This document shows positions 57,330 through 64,000 of a stretch of 64,000 bases of DNA, piece by piece (positions within the stretch are counted from its first letter, which is position 1; the number at the start of each line of letters is the position of its first letter). This DNA comes from Rehmannia glutinosa (Eukaryota; Streptophyta; Magnoliopsida; Lamiales; Orobanchaceae): positions 39,469,335 through 39,533,334 of the forward strand of contig CM071930.1 of the NCBI GenBank assembly GCA_016081115.2, in the 5' to 3' direction. The notes below the pieces were generated by a model, which was not told where the DNA came from, searched no databases, and worked only from the letters and a program-made list of their open reading frames with translations. The position numbers and the translations under genes are program-made.

Positions 57330-58255
57330 CTGCATTGAACCACTCAGAAAGCTTAGATGTATCAGAGATAAGGTAAGTATTCATGAAAACTACAACAGTG
57401 CAATAAACTTGATTTTGATTGAAACAACTGTAATGAAGGGAGATTTAAGGCTGAAGCACTAAACCTAAACCCCATATGATTTTTAATTTCACATGTAATA
57501 AACATTCCTGCAATTCAAATCAACAGTTGGAAATCAACTAAAATTTTAAGTGAAACTTAAGTAAGGCCACTGAGCCATGTGATGTATAAATTTATTTATC
57601 TTCAGGAATAAATTCTACATAATATACCTTTTATGAACTGGTTTTATATATAAACTTTACATAGCGACATTAGCCTAGAGTGGATGTTAAGTACTCTTTA
57701 TGTACTGTTTGCTTGAGAGGAACATACTCACCAAGATAACCCCCAAGATGATCTGCCAAACGAGGCTTATCAATGTTTTCGTGGTGATACGACTTGCACA
57801 CAAAGTATATAATCGTCTGCATGATGAGACCAAATAACATCGAAATCGACCAAAATAAGACAGATAATCCCATATCCAATCCTGTTTCCAATCCCCTGTC
57901 CATCATCCGAAATCACCACATATTTTCATCTGATATTTTCACCCAAATATATTATAGTTTCAGATCATCAAAAGAATGAACTTTATTGCCAACTTACATG
58001 TCATGATATACACCAGTTCCACGCCGCAGCGAGATGGAAGAACCTGGTTCCACTTCATTATCTTCTGCTGAACTTTACAGATGAATCATGGACAATTGCG
58101 ATTCTGCAAATAATAATAATTCTTTAAACTGCTTGAAAATTGGTAATGCACAATCTTTTGATCGTAAAGGGTAATTGTTTGTAAAGTCAAGCACTCATTA
58201 ATTCATGCAAGATATCCAAAAATATTATGTCTACGTATTTTGCGTGCAAGCAATT
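57330..58255. other. CACTA 2 interior with an unrecognised exon-like frame
   Basis: A minus frame (57906-57670) has a hydrophobic stretch and then PRLADHLGGYLG followed by a GTGAGT donor (about 57735). It may be an exon of another captured gene or of the myosin upstream region, but I could not assign it. The remainder is AT-rich. Confidence 0.35.
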
Positions 58256-58264
58256 CATGGTTAA

Positions 58265-59350
58265 AAACTTCAAAGATGATGTCTGGTTAGCGGCGTACAG
58301 ATCCACAAACGGTTTTGTACTTGGATCGGAAGCCATAGCCTAATCGTTGGCCAACAATCCCAGTCCTCTCTGCAGATTCACGAAATAGGTGTCAGAACGG
58401 CACATGACACAACACGAGTAAACATCCACACATTATTTATAGCAACAAGTCAATCTCAACCACTTCTCTATAATCACATTTTCGCCCAAACACACGAAAG
58501 CAACAGAATAACAGTTTGCAATTAACTAGAAAGAACAGTGGGCGACGAAAATAGAACAAACTTACTTTTACGATCGTTCATCTCGAAGGACATTATCTTT
58601 GCTGATTCAGATTCAACAACAAGCAGCTACGATTTGCCAACTAAAACCTTTGAAGTGAAACCCTACACCACTGAATATAAAAACAAACAATTATCACAAA
58701 ACGATTTAAAAAATTCACCGACACCGACAAATTCCCCAATCACTCTTTTTATCGGAGAAATTTGAACAAAAATAACATAATAATAGTTAGGATTTCATCA
58801 CAGAGGACAAAAAATTAACCCTGCGAGATCCACTTCACTACCTCGAATTCAATCACTGTAAATCAAAGATTTGTATACACCAATCATATATATACGCGAA
58901 GCTAGAGAAAATTAACCTGTAATTGTACTCAAGGATTAGAGACTGAGAATTTCGACTTGGAAGAGAAGCAAAGAAATGGTATTCGCGGGATGACGTGATC
59001 TCAATTCAAAGGAAATTACGAGTTGCGCTGTCCTTCCGGCCGAGACGGACGGGGAAGAAAGGACCGCCGACCACGGAGACGAGATCGCGCGTGGCCTCGG
59101 CGAGGACATCGGTGCAGGAGACGATGCCGGGGCACTCGAGCTCCAGTCTCGTCTTGGCGCATGTGACCATGTCGAAGGCGTCGCCTGGGAGGGCTGTGTT
59201 GACGTCATTGTCGCGCTCGGCCTTGTTGAACGCGTTAGTGGAGATGAGGAGAGAGGCGTCGCAGTCGCCGGCGACGCAGTCGCCGGCGACGCAGTCGTGG
59301 AAGAAGACGCGGAGAGTGCCGACGGCGGTGATGGGACAGCTGAGTGATAC
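58265..59350 (-). pseudogene. Captured class III peroxidase gene fragments
   Basis: An upstream piece (about 59345-58990, minus) encodes VGTLRVFFHDC with the distal catalytic His, then CDASLLISTNAFNKAERD, CPGIVSCTDVLAEATRDL and VGGPFFPVRLGRKDS, the heme-peroxidase fold up to helix D. A second piece (58390-58265) encodes NLQRGLGLLAND, a stop, then ASDPSTKPFVDLYAANQT, from near the C-terminus of the same family. The proximal-His region between them is missing. A 15-bp tandem duplication (around 59262-59291) repeats CVAGD after the FHDC motif. Secreted plant peroxidases act in the cell wall; this copy cannot be functional. It is GC-rich (about 60 percent) against an AT-rich surround, marking it as foreign to the element. 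Confidence 0.88.
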
Positions 59351-59399
59351 GTAAGGAGTAAGAAGTTAGCTAGGGTTAATAAATGTGTTAAAAGTTAAA

Positions 59400-59631
59400 A
59401 ACAAAAAAAAAGTAAAAGTTATATGTATCAGTTTATGGTAAATAAACCGATACTTAATATTTTACTTTAATTAAAAAAATAAAAAAGTTTTTAGGTGTCA
59501 TTTCTTTATAAACAAACGATGCCTAAAGATTTGGTTACATTTACAAAATTGCCACCGGCCCACTTTAGGCATTTGTTATCATTGAAACCGATGCATATTG
59601 TGCGATTTTTATAGTACTTTTTGTACTAGTG
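59400..59631. repeat. Right subterminal region of CACTA 2
   Basis: AT-rich with ATCAGTTTATGG, AAACCGATAC, AACCGATGC-type units mirroring the left end, terminating in the inverted repeat. Confidence 0.65.
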
Positions 59632-59634
59632 ACA

Positions 59635-60754
59635 CGACGTCAATAGAATTGAATATATGATTCTAAATGTGGTTATGCATTTTTGATAATATAATTGGTA
59701 AAAATCCTTTTCGAGCAGCGGATAAGGCTGACTAGGCGAATAACATCGGAATAAGAACACCACTTGTGAGTATAATCTTTTAGCTTGTTATTTGACTTGT
59801 GTAATTTTATAATTGATATGTTGGAATGAATTTCTTACTTGTTTGGTTATAGTGATTAAAAGCTTGTTGCGCTCTATTGTGAATTGTATGATTCTCTTTG
59901 GTGATATTGTAATGAGATCGAGATATATGATATCTATGTGATGACATTGAAATGGAATTGAGATAAGTGATCTCAACTAATGTTATTGACATGGAAATGA
60001 GATAGGCAATCTCTACTGATGTTATTGATATGGAAATAAAAATTGTGATTACAGAAAATGCATTAATCGAGACAAATGGATTCTCATTATGGCCGCTAAT
60101 AACCTTGAATCATGTGTTATGTAATTTACGATATCCAGGAATTTTGGATTACTGAGTACCATACGGCCACCTCGAGTTCTTTCGAACTCTACGTGAATTA
60201 AGAATTACAGAGTGTCATGGCCATCTTCGTGATCACAATTTATTCTTTGTATTAGCGGCCCATAACAAGATAAAAAAAGAATATTATAGGGCATATGCAT
60301 TTATGTGTTTATGAATATTTTGAACAAAGAGTGTGAAATGGTTGTGATCTTGTGTGATGTTAAATAGATTGTTATTAGATTATACTTGTTGAGCTTGCAA
60401 CTCACCAAATGCAATGTTGCCAATTTTTAGTTGTTGTAGATAAAAGTTGATCTGTGGGGTGTGACGGAAGTTTAAAGCATGGATCAAAGGTCGGGGTTAC
60501 TGGATTCTCATCCTTTTCCCTCAACTCATTATTTGCATTTCATATAGGGAGTCTATTTTGATCTGTATATAAAGAGGCACGACCGTTAATGTCCTGTAAT
60601 ACAGAAAAAATACTGCACATGTGTGAATAAGCGTTGTTAAATCTTTTTAAGTGAATGCTTCCGCTTGCTTAAAAGAGTTACAAATCATGATTAATATGTT
60701 GATTAATATGTTAGTTTTATGTTGTATAAATACATGCAAGGGTAGGGTGCTACA
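59635..60754 (+). repeat. Ty3-gypsy LTR (5' LTR of the element with gag at 60840 on)
   Basis: Non-coding sequence with the LTR-like block GCTTGCAACTCACC (60395-60408) and a proposed end GGGTGCTACA at 60745-60754. A GGCCGCTAATA / TATTAGCGGCCC inverted pair (60092 and 60253) could form a long stem. The gag of a Ty3-gypsy element follows on the same strand. The left edge is not visible, possibly because CACTA 2 inserted in or near it. Confidence 0.5.
59895..60045 (+). repeat. About 40-bp minisatellite, three to four degenerate copies
   Basis: Units of the form GATATTG(T/A)AATGGA..GAGAT..ATGATCTC..TGTGATG repeat at about 59901, 59943, 59984 and 60025 inside the LTR. Confidence 0.6.
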
Positions 60755-60835
60755 TGTTAGCCTGTATGACTATAGTTTTATGTTGCATTTAAATACATGT
60801 TATATTGGCCAATGTTTTAATTATGTCATATTATA

Positions 60836-61770
60836 GGCAAAGGGTTGTGAGTCAAGAAGCACGTGTACATAATGATAAGCAAAGTGTTCACGGAGGGGAA
60901 GGAACAGCTGAGCCAAAGTCACACTCATACATTCACCTCTGCATCATGTGCGTGGGATACCTGCTCATTTTAGGTATCCACGATATCCACCTGTAAACCC
61001 CCCTGAACCACGGGAACGAAAGTAAGATAAACTTAGAAAAATGGGAGTTGATGATTTTGTGGGTACTACTGACCCAGCAGATGCAAACATGACAGAAACG
61101 AACGGAATGGCTTCTAAATTTGATGAAATGCACTCCTGAAGAAAAGTTTGATTATAGAGTATCACTTCTTCAAGAAAATTTGTATGATTGGTGGGAGACT
61201 ATACCTTATAGTACTGTTCAGCTACCTGTATTGACCTGGGATGATTTTCTAAGAGAATTTCATGATACATACTTGCCAGAGGTTTACAGGGTCAGAAAGA
61301 AAAAGAGTTTCTTGGACATAAACAGGGAAGTTGATCAGTTTCTGAGTATGAAATACTGTTTAATCAGCTTTCCCATTACGCCCCACATATGGTAGGCACG
61401 GAAAAGAAGAAATATACTAGATTTGAGTCTGGACTTGGATTTGCTATTCGAAACCGTATTACACCTACAGATTTGGAGTCCTATAGTAAGTTGAAAGCTA
61501 CGTAATACGTGCTGAGAAATTGGAAGCTGAATCAAAACAAAACTTTCCGTATAATAAGAAGAGACAGGGTGACGAAACTGGAGAATTTAGAAATAGAAAG
61601 GAATTTATTGCACATGCACAGAGGAACTCCCCGACCAGTTCAAAAAGTGGTAGTTTTAGGGGTTCAACATCAGCTAGTAAGAGTGTTGGTTCTACCACAT
61701 TAGTTCCCACATGTGCATATTGTGGTAAAAATCATTATGGAGAATACTTCTTCCGTAGAAGCATGTAGTA
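60836..61770 (+). pseudogene. Ty3-gypsy gag, frameshifted, interrupted at its zinc knuckle
   Basis: The frame 61120-61395 has CTPEEKFDYRVSLLQENLYD then WWETIPYS and WDDFLREFHDTYLPEVYR, the retrotransposon gag core. Frame changes follow near 61395 and 61500. A first zinc knuckle half CAYCGKNHYGE lies near 61712-61744. The CCHC partner (CGEPG...ARNC) resumes only at about 63362-63400, after roughly 1.6 kb of unrelated DNA. Gag would coat element RNA. N-terminal residues are in a separate frame before 61100. Confidence 0.82.
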
Positions 61771-63350
61771 ACCTAACCTTTAAGAATAAGTTCAAGGGGG
61801 GCCTCTTATTTATCAATGGAAAAATCTCCATGTGTAGCATGATAATGAATCATAGAAAAGACAGACTGTGATGCCCTTCATGGGCGTAAGGAATATCCGA
61901 TCAAATACTTCTGATCGAAGGGAAACTGAATGAAAAGCTCTCTTTAAACGTATGCTTATGGGTGCTCTATTGGCGCTATCTTCCTGCTCAAATGAACCAA
62001 CTGACCTGACCGGACATGGACCCCGAGGTAGCTTCCATCTTCTTCCACTGACTGAAGTAGCCCAAGCGAAATTCTAGTCATCTCCGCTACCTTGTTTCGA
62101 TGTCGGTTGTTTATGAGCCCTTCCCCATTTGATCAATTGTTCCAGGAAAGAGTTCCAGCTTTTATGGACCGGAGAGGGAATTCAGTAGTTGATCTATCTT
62201 CTTTGGCTAGCAGCCTTTTCTGCCAAGGCCCCATGCTGCTAGGATTTTTCCTAATCAATGACAGGCGTACTAGTTCGTACGAGGGCACATATCCCATCAT
62301 ATATCATTGAAAGAAAGACGGATGCCAGAACTAAAATAATAAGAACTATCTTGAAGTAATCGCTATCTGATTCAATCGAAACAACTACTGCATAAAGGAC
62401 TGAAATGAGGGCTCTTCCTGTCCTTTATAGTCGAGCAAGTAAAATTACTCTACCGCTTGGTCGAGTCGAGTCCAGTAAAGTTCCTCCACTTATTATCCGT
62501 AGGGATAATTGGCCAGCACGTTAGAAATGGATTTCCTCTGAGTCAAATAGAGAATAAAAAAGGCACAAATAGATCTGATTTGAATGAATCATGTTTATTC
62601 CACTACAAGATTCACTTTACCATTTTAGAACACACAGTTTCCCGTTAGGCCCCAATCTATTTATACTATTTCTCTTATTGATTGTGTTTGCGTATGACCA
62701 TTGGATTTTCCTGGCTATCCTCACTTTATTGTGAAAGCTTTCATAAATACCTATACAAATATTCAAGTCAAGAAGAACTTCTTTGAATAGTAGAATAATG
62801 TAGATCATTCTTTTCTTTTATTATAGAAAAAGGGTCACTTAATCCGAAAGAAAGTTTTATTCGATTCTATGAATAGGAACATCCTAAAAAGACTTGGTCT
62901 TTCGTGCCCTTCTATAAGGTTGGATGTCGTCGGGTCTACATAATTTAGTAGCATGCTGATGGTTCGATATAAAGTGGACAACTTATGTCCCAATTTGTCT
63001 AGGGAAAGTCATACCGAGCGAACTGAGATCCAAGACCTAGCTAATAAGACGAGATCAGACAATTCTGAGCCCTGAGAAATGCATAGGAAAGAAGGTCAGA
63101 TTAACCCCGAAAAAAGTGATCCAAAAATGGATTTGACCTAAAGTTTCAGGGTATGTCCGACCAAATATTTTACCTACCTAATAGCGAGCAGGAAAGGAGA
63201 TTGTTGAAGGTTCTCACGGGTGCTAGTTTTAGGATGTTCCTATTCATAGAGTCGAATAAAATTTTTTTTTAGATTAAGTGAGCTTTTTTCTATAATAAAA
63301 GAAAAGAATGCTTTACATTATTCTATTGTTCAAATGTAGATTGCTTACAG
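61771..63350. other. Unrelated insert in gag, organelle-like sequence with an inverted repeat
   Basis: Base composition and texture change abruptly from the AT-rich gypsy gag. Lines such as GAAAGAAAGACGGATGCC and AGGGCTCTTCCTGTCCTTT look like plant mitochondrial intergenic DNA, but I cannot identify an organelle gene with certainty. No LTR or terminal inverted repeat at the insert edges is evident. It separates two zinc knuckles that are normally adjacent. Small ORFs (62092-62310, 62617-62808 minus) have no assigned function. Confidence 0.45.
62788..63328. repeat. Inverted repeat, arms about 100 bp, spacer about 340 bp
   Basis: The left arm 62788-62889 and the right arm 63228-63328 are reverse complements with a handful of mismatches, including ATGAATAGGAACATCCTAAA on the left and its complement on the right. 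Confidence 0.8.
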
Positions 63351-64000
63351 AGAAATAGTTTAGATGTGGTGAACCTGGAATATAGCAAGGAATTGCACAA
63401 AACCACGCGAGGAACCCACAATTGAGCAAACTAGATTTATTGGTTTCAATCTTAATAGAGGTAGAAGTCGAGGGAGATATGGTATAGGAAGGGGTGCTAG
63501 TGCAGAAGAAATTTAAGCGAGCAAACAACAAGGTCCAACTCGAGTTTTTGTTACTATACAAGAAGAAGATAAAGCTACACCAACTTTAGTTACTGGCAAT
63601 CTCTCAATCTATGATACAAATGCTTATGTTTTATTTGATCCAAGAGTAACACATTCATTTATTTCACAATCATTTGCATAACATTTGGGTAATCAACAGG
63701 AAACATTAGGCTACGATTCACTGGTTTGAACCCTAGTAGGGAGTGTGGTGATTGCAAATAGTGTATATCGTGATTGCAAGATTTTGGTTGGTGAATCGAA
63801 ATTGAGTGCTAGTTTACTTGTTATGCCCTTAAGAGATTTTGATGTGATTATGGGTATGGATTGGTTAACCGAACACCATGCTAAACTAGATTGTTTTACT
63901 AAAGAAATAGTGTTGGAGCTTACTGATCAGACACATATTATATTGAAAGGGGAAAGAGAAATTCTGCTTAGATGTATAATATCTGCATCTACAGCTTTCA
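63351..64000 (+). pseudogene. Ty3-gypsy gag end and protease, runs off the window
   Basis: The second zinc knuckle (CGEPG then ARNC after a one-base loss, 63368-63405) is followed by an Arg/Gly-rich linker (NRGRSRGRYGIGRG, about 63447-63500). The retropepsin starts near RVFVTIQEEDKATPTLVTGN (63540-63600) with the active-site region VLFDPRVTHSFIS (usual DSGATHSFIS) and later LRDFDVIMGMDWL (63830-63865). In-frame stops occur at 63516, 63678 and 63728. The first catalytic residues are altered, so even without the stops activity is doubtful. RT and integrase would lie beyond 64000. Confidence 0.82.

Larger units (their letters stand above)
55658..59631. mobile_element. CACTA transposon 2, 3974 bp, with 3-bp target duplication ACA
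   Basis: The left end reads CACTAGTACAAAATTGACCA and the right end, reverse complemented, reads CACTAGTACAAAAAGTACTA. Both are flanked by ACA (55655-55657 and 59632-59634). Subterminal GCATCGGTT units occur on both sides (55680-55915 and 59430-59600). The interior holds host gene fragments, all on the minus strand, and no transposase, so it is a non-autonomous gene-carrying element. Confidence 0.92.

Noticed and set aside
58538..58765. 75-aa plus-strand frame in CACTA 2
   Set aside because: No recognised content and opposite to the captured gene fragments.
62617..62808. 63-aa minus frame as a mitochondrial protein gene
   Set aside because: I could not match it to a known organelle protein; left as part of the unexplained insert.

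Overview
This window looks like nuclear, repeat-dominated DNA from a flowering plant, probably a eudicot. The evidence is layered insertions of plant LTR retrotransposons, LINEs, CACTA, hAT and MITE DNA transposons and an endogenous pararetrovirus, plus captured fragments of typical plant genes (NRT1/PTR transporter, myosin, class III peroxidase). I found no complete host gene, no tRNA or rRNA gene and no CRISPR array. Almost every coding stretch is a transposon gene broken by frameshifts and stops. The best preserved open frame is a 257-codon ORF of the pararetrovirus (7050-7823).

Layout. 1-3069: the end of a Ty3-gypsy LTR, one CACTA terminus with subterminal repeats, and a second LTR scrap. 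3070-5690: remnants of two minus-strand LINEs. 5700-8330: endogenous pararetrovirus with reverse transcriptase, RNase H, a second ORF, and a promoter region packed with CACGTG boxes. 8572-13593: a CACTA element (3-bp duplication GAG) holding Ulp1-like protease exons and pieces of an NPF transporter gene; a MITE lies inside it and a 531-bp hAT element (8-bp duplication GGGTATAC) lies inside the MITE. 14612-39110: a minus-strand SIRE/Maximus-like Copia element, itself split inside its 3' LTR by a second, plus-strand copy of the same family (15922-30315, 5-bp duplication TTGGC). 39110-54330: one minus-strand LINE, cut in two places by Copia family B, once by a solo LTR (41680-43137, duplication CAACC) and once by a whole element (45497-53282, duplication ACCTT). 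55658-59631: a second CACTA element (duplication ACA) holding spliced myosin-motor exons and two parts of a peroxidase gene. 59635-64000: LTR, gag and protease of a Ty3-gypsy element, interrupted by about 1.6 kb of unrelated, organelle-like DNA with an inverted repeat.

The insertion order can be read from the target duplications. The LINE predates both family-B insertions. The minus-strand SIRE-like element predates the plus-strand copy inside its LTR. The first CACTA predates or carried the MITE, which predates the hAT element.

The observations most worth a second look are: (i) seven short hairpins in each family-B LTR, all with an ACCAC loop but different stems, one with a compensated stem change in the solo LTR; (ii) a roughly 4.6-kb third reading frame in the SIRE-like elements, preceded by a promoter-like leader; (iii) two CACTA elements carrying multi-exon host gene fragments; (iv) six perfect G-boxes within 375 bp of the pararetroviral promoter; (v) patchy loss of CAG/CTG trinucleotides between copies of the same repeat, which may reflect base calling at methylated CHG sites rather than biology.
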